From assembly GCA_029204225.1 (NCBI GenBank), contig CM055100.1, positions 8,014,713 to 8,078,712 on the forward strand: a stretch of 64,000 bases of DNA. Direction: 5' to 3'. Below the pieces are notes generated by a model that saw only the letters and a list, made by a program, of their open reading frames with translations, was not told the DNA's origin and did no database searches. The position numbers and the translations under genes were made by a program. Source of the DNA: Diphasiastrum complanatum. Its lineage: Eukaryota; Streptophyta; Lycopodiopsida; Lycopodiales; Lycopodiaceae. Of the stretch, positions 53,935-64,000 are shown one piece after another; position 1 is the first letter of the stretch, and every line of letters begins with the position of its first letter.

Positions 53935-54668
53935 TGTTGATTTCACACGTGTGGACTATCCACAACATGTACTTGTGATCTCCTAAGGTGTGTAGATGCA
54001 CCAAGATCAAGACTAGATTGAGATTCAAGATCTATCTTTAATGCTATGGCAAAAACACACTACTACATGCATTCAATCACTTCCAACTCTCACTCACACG
54101 TGTGGGAAGTGTTCCAAAAATAATCTAAGTAAAAACAAGCTGCTCTCCTCGGGTAGAGAGAGAAAATCATCATGAACTCTCGGGTAGAGAGAGAAAGCTA
54201 GAAAACCGATTACTCACAAAATCTACTCAATCTCAAAATCAATTAGATCCAAATGAGAAGTACAATGATACTAGTAGATCCACGAGCTACAGCTATGCTT
54301 AACTATGATTGGACCACACTTTTGCCATATCTTAATCCTATTGGACCAGTGATCCATTCACCTCTAAATTTTATTGAACCCTTTTCAAGCAAACCTCAAA
54401 TTCTATTGGACCCCTCAAAGTTCCACCTCTAAATCCTATTGGACCTCTTAAATTTCATCAAACAAAAGTATTACACTTGTCTACACTCTAATTGGCACGA
54501 GTTTAGCCTCTTACTCTATTTTGGCTAAATAGTGGCATTACAAGTGGAAATGGGTAATTTGCCATCTATGCCAAATTTGGTCCTATCAACATCCTACACC
54601 TAGATGTTTGATATAAAAAACATAAGACTCCTATATCTAACATAGATAATCTTTTTCAATTCTTCACA
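53935..54668 (-). repeat. 5' LTR of family G, minus strand (734 bp)
   Basis: Inverted copy of 37300-38027. It has CACACGTGTG at 53944-53953 and 54095-54104 and the CCAAT array as ATTGG boxes between 54308 and 54440 at about 33-bp spacing. No matching 3' LTR lies in the window. Confidence 0.92.
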
Positions 54669-55689
54669 AGTTATACGCGCTGCTTTGTTTGATAGGTGGT
54701 GGTATTTTGCCAAGTGTCAGGCCTAGGTATTTCGCTAGGCAGTTCCAACGTTGGAGGTGACTATGCTGACCTCTAACCGAGGTGGTGTATTTCAACCATG
54801 TATGGTGACAACCCGCTCTTCTATTTCAAAGAGGTAGAGCGTGTTGACTCAAAGCGCAAATAACAAGATGCAATGAAAAAAACTCATGTTGCAATGTGAT
54901 TCCAATTTAGGCAAAGCCTAGAACCCAAAATTTTAGCACACAAGCGTCATAGAAGGGACTATAATACGAAGTTCCATCACATCCTAACACATGTATTCTA
55001 CTCACTACCTAACACCACAATTTAGATTTCACACACACTACTACATGAAACTACTCATTTCCAACATAAGAGTTAACAAAATGAATGTCCCTTCTATATC
55101 TGGTTCCTATTGCAACAATAATATAACAGTTAAAGATATACCTCAGGCGTGGAAGGACAACCGGTGTCCCTCGTGAAATCCCAAGTCATGAGTGTGTGGC
55201 CTTTGTCTCATTTAGAAGTTTGTTGCAATGCCATTCTTACACTCTGAGTTCGGAGTCGCAATACCGCTAGTCAGCCAGTTAAATAAGTCTTCCACTTGCT
55301 AAGACTGCGATCTTTTTTAGGTGTTCCGCAAACCCGACATTATTTGGAGGAACTACATCAGCAGTATCTGCTCATCCACTGAAACCTTCTGTTCTGAAGA
55401 AACAGAAGCTTGAGTAAAGACTGGATGATGATCGTTCGAAAATGTAAACGCAATGTAGCCAGATAATGTGCTTAGCATCCGAAGATGATAAGTCCTATAG
55501 GTGCGACTGTCAACAGCAAGGTCTTGCTGAACAATAGCCATAGGTGTTTGCCTGAGGCCTGCCACATCTATCATGGAAAGGTCCGATGGGTTGCCACAAA
55601 AGTTCCATGTGTGCTGACTGTGTGCGATGGCTCAGCCTCAGACTTTTTTACTTCACGAGCAGAGATCAGAATTCTCGTTTATACTGGAA
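54669..55689. other. Unassigned stretch upstream of the gypsy-type gag
   Basis: It should contain the leader or 5' LTR of the following element, but I find no LTR copy or primer site. A 73-residue minus-strand frame (55353-55574; AIVQQDLAVDSRTYRTYHLR) has a protein-like look and no recognised domain. Confidence 0.4.
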
Positions 55690-56860
55690 AGGCAGCGATA
55701 GCCCACTGACAGTTGTTAGAGGTATACTCCTATGAGCAGACACGCATAGGTACAATCAAGTTGAAGCAGGCCGTGTAAGAACTTGGTTACTACTGAAAGA
55801 TGCGTTTATGAACCAGTTCAGAGAAATCGGTTACAAATCTAGAATTCTCGGACATCTAAACAATGTTGAGAAGAAGACTAAAGAATTTCTTCGAAAATAT
55901 ACACGAAAGGTTAAAAATCTTATAGGAAAACTAACAGGGGTATATCCCGTTGATATGCAGATCGAATGGTTTTTGGCTGGTTCATCACCAAAGATTGATC
56001 GGTATTGCAGACAAGGGGACATGGCCTCCTTAGCAGCAGTAATAGCTAGTGCCAAAAATTTTGAGACCTCGAAACTAGCACAAAAGCGACGCTCAACTAA
56101 AAGATCTCGCAAGTCTAAGACTGATTCCAGTGACAGTGATGACGATTCAGATTCTGACTCAAGTACCAGTTTTTCAAGCTCGGAGTCTGAAAGTAGTGAT
56201 TCGTCAGAAAGCTGATAAAGGAGACAAAAGAAATAAACGACGTTCCAAGCGAAAGGATGGCACAAAAACCATCGAGGATAAGTCGTCATCTTCTAAAGTC
56301 AAAAAGCTTTGGAAGAGTAATATGGCTGACCTTAATAAAAAGCTTAATGATTCAAAGTGCAGATCTCTGAAGTTGCAGACAAAAGACCAAAAGCGTCTTC
56401 TTCCAACTCAGGAATGTGGTGTATGAAATGTGGAACTTCTGGACATACTAAGGAAGACTGTACCCCTGTGAATGTCAAGTATATTGAAGATCCTGCCCAA
56501 GAGGTACTTGTTATTTTTTAGAATGATGCGACTACTAACTATGTTCAGGGTACTCAAGCATTAGCCCAGCAGGATAGACCAAAGTTCGCACCAAGAAGAC
56601 ATAATCCTCCTGAATTCGTTGGACCAACAAAGTTTCAAATCGTGACTAAACCAGTGTCGGATAACTGCTACAACTATGGAGAGCCGGGACATTTTGCACC
56701 TGACTGTCCTCAGCCGCGAAAGCCGATTGGTTATGTATCGTTATGCTCGAACTGTAGGGAGCCGCCACAAGTATTATGATTGCCCTCAACCGTAGAAGCC
56801 ATGACCTAAATATCAATATGTAACAGCACCAACTGCTGCAGACTCAAAAACAAAAGCTTC
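55690..56860 (+). pseudogene. Ty3/gypsy-type gag with zinc knuckles
   Basis: Coding sense begins upstream of the first Met, at about 55770 (EAGRVRTWLLLKDAFMNQFR), matching the W..L..aF...F motif of gypsy gag. It runs to 56215 with a Ser/Asp-rich tail (KSKTDSSDSDDDSDSD). After a frameshift, a basic region leads to three Cys/His clusters: CMKCGTSGHTKEDC (56424), CYNYGEPGHFAPDC (56644, second Cys replaced by Tyr) and CSNCREP...HKYYDC (56748, broken by a frameshift). Gag coats the element RNA. Several frameshifts and stops (for example TAG at 56519) mean it is inactive. Confidence 0.82.
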
Positions 56861-56934
56861 GATTGATGCTATTGTGCAAAGAATTGATGTTATTGAAGGC
56901 AAATTGGCGAAGATAGAAGACTAGTCTTGGCCAA

Positions 56935-58193
56935 GTGACATGGAAAAGATATTCAAAGTCACAACGAGAAGCAAAGGCTCCTCAAAATCCGAACAGAAAT
57001 CTTCAACGAAGCGCAAAAAAACCTTCGCAGAAGAAATCTTCTAACAAGTCAACGAACAAATCTACGGCTAAGAAGATCTTAAAGATGACCCCGACTATGA
57101 CCGAGATGCTGCAAAATTATTTGCAAAAGACATCTCAGCAGAAGCAAAAAAAATTATCAACACTGAACTTCACTTAGCTGCTGCAGAGAAGGTGGTCACA
57201 TTTGAGGAAGGGGACGAGGAAATCACGAAGACTAAATTGTCTAGTGCTATTTTAAACAAGCCAATCTCGAAATCAAAGACGAAGGACTATGACATCGTGA
57301 TTGATATTGGATCTATTCATCCGAACATCACTTTTGAACAGCTATTGGCAGATAACACTTATTATAGAAAGCAACTGAAAGGTCTTTATGCCCCTAAAAA
57401 GAAGAAAAAAGCTTCTTTGCCAGATGTTGGTGTTTTTTCTATTGCTTTAGGTGATCTCGGTGCACCTGAAATTGGTGTTACCATTGCGGGATGCCTGATT
57501 GAAAAAGTGGCAATAGACTCTGGTTCCAACTTGAACATAATAACAGAAGACACAGCTCATGCTTTGGGGCTGACTGACATTCAACCGACACAGCAAAATA
57601 TCAAGTTAGCTGATTCGACGCGACAAAAACCTGTTGGAGAATTGAAGGATGTCACTGTTTACATTCAAGCCAAGCCTTTCATAATGAATTTCATAGTTAT
57701 CAAGCCACTTGGTTTCTCATCTTATTTTGTGCTAATTGGATGGCCTTGGCTTTATCAATCAAATGCAAGTGTTCATTGGAAATCCAGAGAGTTGAGATTT
57801 CAGACTGGTGAGACCAATAATCGAGGTAAGCCAGCAGAACAAATAATCACCTGGAGTCGTGACAAATATGAAGGTGAAACTCCTTTGTCTGACACCAGTT
57901 TTACCTCAGAAGAATCTTCTTATGCCTTAAATATTTTTTCTAATGCATCTGACATCGAAGTGCAATATTTCGAATGCTATGAGAATACTAACGAAGAAGA
58001 ATTCTTTGATGCCTGCAACACTAAAGCAGATTTTTCGTATGAAGAAATTAAAGTTGCAGACACGAACTCAAAAGAGTTTGATGATTCGAGTGACGAATAT
58101 GAACACGAATTTGGTTTCATGCTTTCCTGTGCTCAAAATTTTTGCGATCAAGCACTCTCTTACAATCTGTCACGATCTACAAAGCTTTCATGA
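56935..58193 (+). pseudogene. Gypsy-type retropepsin region
   Basis: A Lys-rich frame (56935-57177) is followed by an open frame of 333 residues (57192-58193). Its centre is an aspartic protease: IAGCLIEKVAIDSGSNLNII (D-S-G intact, about residue 110), ALGLTDIQP, and VLIGWPWLYQSNA, the second conserved block of plant gypsy proteases. The protease cuts the polyprotein. In ordinary elements reverse transcriptase follows; here the frame runs into an acidic tail (FDDSSDEYEHEFGF) and stops, and unrelated ORFs come next. Confidence 0.85.
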
Positions 58194-58206
58194 ATTATTT
58201 GATACA

Positions 58207-58969
58207 ATGGCTTCTGCATCTAGCTCTTCAATTTACCTGGAAAGCATGTGTAGGAATCCGTCTGGCATCAATCTAGTCCTATTTGGATCAATGCAGGTTG
58301 GGAAATTTGAAAGTGGATCCTTCAATCATCTCGTCTGACATCAGTACTGAATTTGTGAACTCCATCCACGCAGTTTCTGAAGTGGATTTCAAAGTCCATG
58401 TGCGAGGCAAATTTTTCACTATCTCCGAAGACGTATTTTGCACAGCGCTGAGATTACCATTGAATGGTAAACTTGTTTCTATAAACAAAGATTCAATGGA
58501 TGAAACCGCCCATTTTCTGAGCAATTGCTTTGTACCCACAAAGGGGTATAAAATCTCGATGATAAAGAATACCACCTTTAAGCTGTTTTGTAAATACGCG
58601 AATCAAGCAATATTTTTAACGGATGTGGATACAACCATTTTAGTCCAAAATTTTGGCTATCTATTGGACGCGCTAGCTGGCAATCATGTTTATTTTGGTG
58701 TTATCACATACAAGGAATTTTTGAGGTGGATCAAACACCAAAAGTTTTCTGGAGTCGGAGCACACGTTTCACGACTATGTGAACATTTTGGAGTGTTAAA
58801 CAATCAAGAGAAAACCATGCTGATGGAAAGGCTATTGTCTCCGAAATCCATTCACCTTTCTAGCCTCCTGACTGTTCCAATCATAGCCACACAACCGTTG
58901 TTGCGCCAGCCATGGATGTTATGGATATTGATGCTGGTGCTTCTCAAACTGATGCACCTGCTACTATAG
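58207..58969 (+). CDS. Extra ORF after protease, part 1 (unknown, about 250 aa)
   Basis: Starts MASASSSSIYLESMCRNPSG at 58207 and changes frame near 58310 (a 1-base indel). It continues KVDPSIISSDISTEF, FFTISEDVFCTALRLPLNGK, KLFCKYANQAIFLTDVDTTI, GVITYKEFLRWIKHQ. The pattern of a folded domain with EDVFCTALRLPLNG recalls proteins encoded downstream of gag-protease in some plant retroelements and plant-mobile-domain-like proteins. I cannot place it firmly. It has no RT, RNase H or integrase motif. Confidence 0.5.
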
Positions 58970-59990
58970 CCATGGATACTGATGGAGCCGCTATTGTTGA
59001 TTTATCAAAGCCAGCATTTGCTTCAACATCCCAGAAGCAGAAGAGTGCATCAACCTTAGACGATGATGCCACTCAGTTTGACACTTCAGGCAGTGCACGA
59101 GCAGCACCATTAGGTGACTTTGGGGCAGTGACGACCAAGAGGACGAACCAGCCAACCAGCCCTAGTGGTTCCGCAACATGTCAGAGAAAGCCAAGAATTT
59201 AGTGACTGATATCTATGATTTTAATCGATATAATCAGAAGACGATCCTGGACTTGATACAAGTAGAGAGAAAGTATCAAGACTCTCTCAAAGAGTCCTAC
59301 GAGAAGATCGACTCGCTCGAATCAGACAACACTCAACTGATTGAACGAAATTGTTCTCTTGAAGCACAGCTTTCGACTGCAATAAATGAAACTGATTATT
59401 TGAAGTAGACCAATAAGACGATTGAGGCCACGTCTGTAAATTTTCAGACTCAAAATGATTTGAAACAATAGTTGTTGGCTTCAAATCAACACAATGTCAC
59501 TCTCCAGAAGCATTTGCAGGAGGAGCGAGCCACACGAATAAAGACAGAAGCTACTTTACTCTGTGCAGCAATGTAGGCTCGATCATAGTAGACCTCACAA
59601 AACTGAACCAGCTCCAAGGATAGATGCTAAAAAAATTTCGAGTCAAGTTCTTGCAACCACTTGAGGATGCGAAGGCTCTTGTCGAGGAAGAGTTGGCTGA
59701 GTTGAAGGAGCTATCTGGTGAAGCCACCCCAACTTGCAGTAGGCCCGACTCTCACAAAGAATACCTTTAGGCCTTGCTTCACATTGATGATCTGATGCAG
59801 CAAATACAAGCTGTGCCTGCTTGCTCGGGAGTTACTGACCATCCAAAGTATTTGGAGGCAGTCGCGAAGATCGACAAGCTCGAACAACAGTTGTCAGATC
59901 TCAAGCAGTAGCTAGAAGACCAGAAGTTAGCTGTTGAGTTGCAAACTTAGGACTTGGCCACAGTCACTACACAAGTGAACATGTCAAAAT
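58912..59990 (+). pseudogene. Extra ORF after protease, part 2: linker and coiled coil
   Basis: The frame from 58912 is a Thr/Ala/Asp-rich linker (DIDAGASQTDAPATIAMDTD). From 59178 a long coiled coil starts (KYQDSLKESYEKIDSLESDN, LEAQLSTAINETDYLK), interrupted by TAG at 59406 and 59469. In a shifted frame it continues PLEDAKALVEEELAELKELS and AVAKIDKLEQQLSDLKQ, with TAG codons near 59620 and at 59768, 59909 and 59948. Every interruption I can place in frame is TAG, where a Gln (CAG) would suit the coiled coil. It may be a structural or host-derived protein carried by the element. Confidence 0.55.
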
Positions 59991-61148
59991 CAGTTGAAGG
60001 TATGTGCTGAAAGATTCCTTGCATTTGCTGAATGATTTTGGAAGTGTTGTTGTCATGCATTTAATATTCAATTACAATGGCGTGTGGATTACACGATGCT
60101 ACCAGGCGCAGTAGGCATCACCTTCAATGATTGGAAGCAACCATGGGACAAGGACGACTTTCTCTGGTTATGGCCCAGCTATCTATTGAGCAAAAAGGAT
60201 GTCTCTGTTGGGGCATAATTTAGGGTAAATTCCAGGTTGTGCCTTTCGGTTCAACAGAGTTATACATAGGCTCTTCTGCTATGTATGCTCTTGAATATAT
60301 TTGAATCAAAGAATTTCAATTTTTGCGAAATGAAGACAATAAGCGACATTTTTGGAAGCGAAAGTCGCAGTTTCAACTATACAAACCACAAGTTGTTGTG
60401 GACCTAGGCACTTTCGACAATGCAGGTTTGCTATGTAAATATGGCCTATCTTGAACTTTTCAGTCTTTACATGGATTGGGAGCGAAACCTTGCAGATTAT
60501 TTTGCGGAGATTCGACACAATCCGCAAGACAGAAGGAAGTCACTACGTTATAAACAATTCTGTACATATTTGTTTTGGCAGTTTGGAACTTTTGCGGCAA
60601 AGACATTGTTTTTCGTTCAGAATCTTTATGTTAAAAGCTCTTTCATAAGATTTTTAGCTCGCTATTGTAAAGAAATCAGACTACGTAGTGATTTAGATAC
60701 AGACATAAAGTTAATTTAGGAGCTGTTTGATGGAACATTGCTCTCTGTTAAGCTTCAAGAATTCAGCAACCTACCAGTTGGCCATTATATGAAATCCAAG
60801 GAAGACTTGATGTTGATTGAGACTCAACAAAATTTGGAGTTCGCCCAAAAACTACATGAAGAATTGTATCCTTTGTGAATATTCATTCTTGCCTATGTCG
60901 TGGTGATGTTTCTATGTGATGCTGAATCCCGATCTTTGAAGTTTGATTCCAGTTCTTATCAACAATAAAAAATCAAATCAAATCAACCTATTTAAACAAC
61001 AAAGACACATATTCTCTAAGACGAAGAAATATCTAAAGGAAGAAACATATGAAGAAATATCTTTTCACCTTAACGAAAATCTAAAGAACAGAATGTTTCG
61101 TGAATGATCCTTGAAATAAAGATGATATGTTCACAAGGACGTTTCACA
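59991..61148 (+). other. 3' internal region of the gypsy-type element
   Basis: Decayed coding pieces, the best being 60420-60880 (DWERNLADYFAEIRHNPQDR, ARYCKEIRLRSDLDTDIKLI, a TAG, then VGHYMKSKEDLMLIETQQNL). No known domain. It ends in a purine-rich tract GAAGAAGGGGATA at 61153-61165. Confidence 0.45.
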
Positions 61149-61152
61149 TTTG

Positions 61153-61165
61153 AAGAAGGGGATAT
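61153..61165 (+). other. Polypurine tract of the gypsy-type element
   Basis: GAAGAAGGGGATA directly precedes TGTGATGCC of the LTR, as expected for the plus-strand DNA primer. Confidence 0.75.
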
Positions 61166-61668
61166 GTGATGCCACGGAACTGTTAAATATTGAATATCAA
61201 CATAAATATGGCATGATATACTTGAGAATAAAGATATGAGCTGGATAAATATAAATCGTGAAGTGGCCTAAGTCATTTTTCGAGAATATATCTTCTAAGT
61301 ACTTGCCTTGTATTTAAGGGCAAGACCTTTAAAAGGAAAGACATTGCCTTGGATAGCCTTCACTAGGTCGTCCACGAGAAACGACTAGATATGAAAAGAC
61401 ATGTTAAACTAGAGTAATTTTAACTCTTAGTTAAATATACCTTTTATGGATAATAGAACGTATACTCAATCTAATTGTTAACTAGATCTTTTCACGGGAG
61501 TGACGCACCTGCTGTTTTAGAGGTGTGTTTGTTCGTCTCATAGAACATATATTGATCTCACACTTCAGTCTCGAGCATCGAGAGAGAAGAGTTTATGCAT
61601 ATGTAAGAGGTTGACGAAGTGAATAGAGTGTTGAGAGTTATTCTCCCTTATCTCCGTTCTCCGCACTA
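61166..61668 (+). repeat. 3' LTR of the gypsy-type element (family F), truncated
   Basis: Begins TGTGATGCCACGG and matches 34077-34587. It is cut at 61668, where copia family H sequence starts. Confidence 0.85.
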
Positions 61669-62277
61669 TGATCTCGGCTACCTCTCTTCCAATAGAGTCG
61701 TTAGGTGAATCATCTTCAAGCTTATGCATTCTAGTCTCATCAAAAATGATATCTCTAGAAATGACAATCTTTTGAGAAGAGGGAATGAGGATTTTGTAGC
61801 CTTTGCTTGCATTGCCATAGCCTATTATGATCCCCATCATGGATGATGGATCCTCCTTGGTTCTTGTGTCCAAAGGGACATGTACATAGCAAATGACCTT
61901 CAAGTTTTTGAGATTAGACGTTTCTTCATATAACAACTCATAAGATGTTTTACCATTTATAAAGCTACATGGAACTCTATTATATAAGAAGTTAGCACCA
62001 TGAGAGCTTCTCCCCAAAAAGTCTTAGGCAGGCATGCATCTAACCTTAGAGCTTTAAAACATTCACATAGTGTCCTATTCCTCCTCTCATCCACCCCATT
62101 TTGTTGAGGGGTGTAAGGGCAAGATAACTCCTTCTTGATCACAAAAGACTTTAAATTCATTTGAGATATATTCTCCTCCATTATCACTTCTAAAAAACTT
62201 GATCTTGTTATCATGATGCTTTTCAACAAAAGTATTGAACTTGAAAAAACTCTCAAAAACATGTGCTTTAGAGGAAA

Positions 62278-62395
62278 GTAGATATTACCCATCCATATCT
62301 TGAGTAGTCATCTATAAAGGTGACAAACATGTGCTTTACATGAAAGTAGATATACCCATCCATATCTTGAGTAGTCATCTATAAAGGTGACAAAA
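62278..62395. repeat. 69-bp tandem duplication inside integrase
   Basis: A block containing CCCATCCATATCTTGAGTAG and TCATCTATAAAGGTGACAAA occurs twice, at about 62278-62327 and 62347-62395. The neighbouring CATGTGCTTTA also occurs on both sides. It interrupts the integrase frame. Confidence 0.88.
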
Positions 62396-63642
62396 TTATA
62401 GCTCCACCATTGCTCTTTGTGCTAGCAAAATGCACATCCGAGTGGATCAACTCGAGAGGATGACTTGTCTTTGTGATTGAGCATGGAAAAGGTAACTTGT
62501 GTACCTTACCCAAGGCACAAGCTTCATAGACCCTTTCCTCCTTTGTCAAAGATCTTGGAATGCCGAGGGCAAGCTCATCCTTGCACATGGCTTCCATGCA
62601 CTTGGTGTTGATGTGACCAAGCCTCTTGTGCCACAAATCAAATGTGGTCATGTTGCTCTCCTCACATACCATCACAAATTGGTTAGGATCTCCAAAAGCA
62701 TCAAGCTTAAATAACCTCCCAAACCTTGTTCCCCTTGCTATGATCATCCCACTTTTTTTTATGTTGCATACATTAGTACAGAACTCCACAATGAATTCAT
62801 GATCTAAAAGCTGACCAACACTAAGCAAATTCTTAGTGATGCTAGGAATGAAGAGAACACCATCTATCTTAGTCTTCTTGGAAGATCCTAAGCATAAGGG
62901 AATGGATCCCACACCTTCAACTTTACATTCATCATCATTTGCTGCAAAAATAGACTTTATAGGTCCTACAAAAAGTGTGAGTTGAGAAAAATACTCCCTT
63001 CTACCCGACATGTGAGAGCTAGCCCCACTATCTATCCACCAAGGATCTTCATCTTTGACATTTGATGATGAAAAAGTTGACATCATGAGTGAGTCCTCAT
63101 GAGAAATCTCTTTCTCCTCTTGTCCCATGTTGGCTTGACTTTGACCTTGCTTCCTCTTGAAGCATTCTGAGGCATAGTGCCCCATCTTGCTACAATAGTA
63201 GCACTTGATCTTAGATTTGTCCTTCTTGGGCTTTACTTGTGATGATGATGATGTAGATCCTCCTTGATCTCCATCCTTTGCTTGCTCCTTTTTTAATGCG
63301 CCTAGTTTGCTCTTTGCTTTGCCTTTGCTCTTGAAAAATAAGGCTTTGTCATCACCATCATTGATGGAGAGCCTCTCCATCCTTGATTTGATATGAGCCT
63401 TCCTACTCTCCTCGGCCATCAACACACTTTGAAGGTCTTCAAGTGTAGGCAAGTTTACCATGATGGCATAGCTTTGAACAAGGTTAGTAAAAAAAACAAG
63501 CTCTCTTTGATCTATTCTCACTCGAATGAAACCAAATTTGGAGATACAATCACTAGATTAGCAACTAGTAACGAGGACAAAGCCAATACTACTCAAATCT
63601 AGGATCTAACCTTGAGAAAAACAAATCCAAAGCTCACTTTTG

Positions 63643-63659
63643 ATTAGGCTCTGATACCA
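63643..63659 (-). other. Primer-binding site, family H
   Basis: On the minus strand TGGTATCAGAGCCTAAT directly follows the LTR end CTTTTGTCA. Confidence 0.9.
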
Positions 63660-64000
63660 TGACAAAAGTATACAGCAAAATGAATCCCAATCAATCCCAA
63701 AAGTTATGGAGGATGCAAAATCAAAGATCTAGATCCAAATTATAAGCTAGAATCAAGAATAGTTACCAAAACTAGCTAATTTGGCATTTAACTCCACAAT
63801 GGCCACATAGATTTGATCAATTACATAAAATTAAAGTGCAACAAGCTTCTCAAACCTGTAATCAACTTCAGTGCCTTGCAAATCATGTAGTTAATGCATA
63901 AAATCACTCACATCCAATAGCTATAATTCGCCACCCAAAGACAATGTTGATAGAACTTCAAGTGGAAAAACTCGATATTTTTTCATATTTGGATGGAGAT
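63660..64000 (-). repeat. 5' LTR of family H, running off the window
   Basis: Minus-strand LTR whose end (plus-strand start TGACAAAAGTATAC) abuts the primer site. At least 341 bp; the start lies beyond the window. Confidence 0.75.

Larger units (their letters stand above)
61669..63659 (-). pseudogene. Ty1/copia family H gag, protease and integrase (close to family C)
   Basis: On the minus strand from the primer site: a short gag part (NLVQSYAIMVNLPTLEDLQS), knuckle CYYCSKMGHYASEC, protease with intact DSGASSHMS, pre-integrase HKRLGHINTKCMEAM, and HSDVHFAS (62379-63521). The integrase core continues in other frames (NGVDERRNRT, with the usual GVAERRNR Ala changed to Asp; then TKEDPSSMMGIIIGYGNASK, 62017-61700). 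RT and RNase H are absent. Integrase is broken by a tandem duplication at 62278-62395. Gag lacks its N-terminus. Its knuckle and protease are nearly the same as those of family C, so the two are sister lineages. Confidence 0.9.

Noticed and set aside
55831-56289. 152-residue minus-strand frame
   Set aside because: Antisense to the Ser/Asp-rich gag tail; composition mirrors it.

Overview
The window is about 64 kb of AT-rich nuclear DNA from a land plant with a large, repeat-packed genome. The evidence is layered Ty1/copia and Ty3/gypsy retrotransposons with plant-type primer sites (TGGTATCAGAGC, matching initiator-Met tRNA; TGGCGCCGTTGC, matching Asp tRNA), spliced genes with GT/AG introns, and TAG-rich decay. 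I cannot name the species. I see no intact host gene, tRNA, rRNA or CRISPR array. Almost everything is mobile DNA in various stages of decay.

Layout: 1-3379, two copia fragments fused head-on, ending in a complete LTR. 4734-12257 (minus), a decayed nine-exon gene with a ParB/Srx-like motif (DGKHR) in its first exon and a DLFAGTGN S-adenosylmethionine-binding motif of an amino-methyltransferase in its last exon; it is split by a copia insertion (6604-10970, target duplication GCTAG). 12635-16310 (plus), a divergently oriented decayed Mutator-like (MULE) transposase with a SWIM-type finger. 18431-18690, a gypsy integrase relic. 18868-29555, a copia element (target duplication AAATT) whose 5' LTR contains a very young nested copia element (19020-23714, target duplication AGTTT, matching LTR parts identical). 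29556-34076, LTR relics and a 1.9-kb repeat. 34077-38027 and 38028-41362, two more copia elements. 41790-44340, LTR and copia debris. 44340-46780, non-coding with a GC-rich CT microsatellite island. 47174-49084, second copy of the 1.9-kb repeat. 49429-52465, two convergent decayed genes that may be another DNA transposon. 52669-54668, the 5' end of a minus-strand LTR element. 55690-61668, a gypsy-type element with gag, zinc knuckles and protease but no reverse transcriptase, followed by extra coiled-coil ORFs and a 3' LTR. 61669-64000, a minus-strand copia relic with its 5' LTR running off the window.

Two things stand out. First, the ParB-like/methyltransferase gene lies head-to-head with the MULE-like transposase, about 380 bp apart. 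This could be a DNA transposon that carries its own DNA-modification enzyme; the pairing is an inference from one decayed locus. Second, one copia lineage has lost reverse transcriptase and carries a stop-free, non-retroviral segment of about 1.05 kb between integrase and RNase H. Parts of that segment recur at two other places in the window, so the chimeric form has been copied. Further patterns are bipartite palindromes (CCGTAC with CACACGTGTG) in several LTR families, a 33-bp CCAAT array in another LTR, and nonsense codons that look like C-to-T decay at CAG, CGA and CAA.
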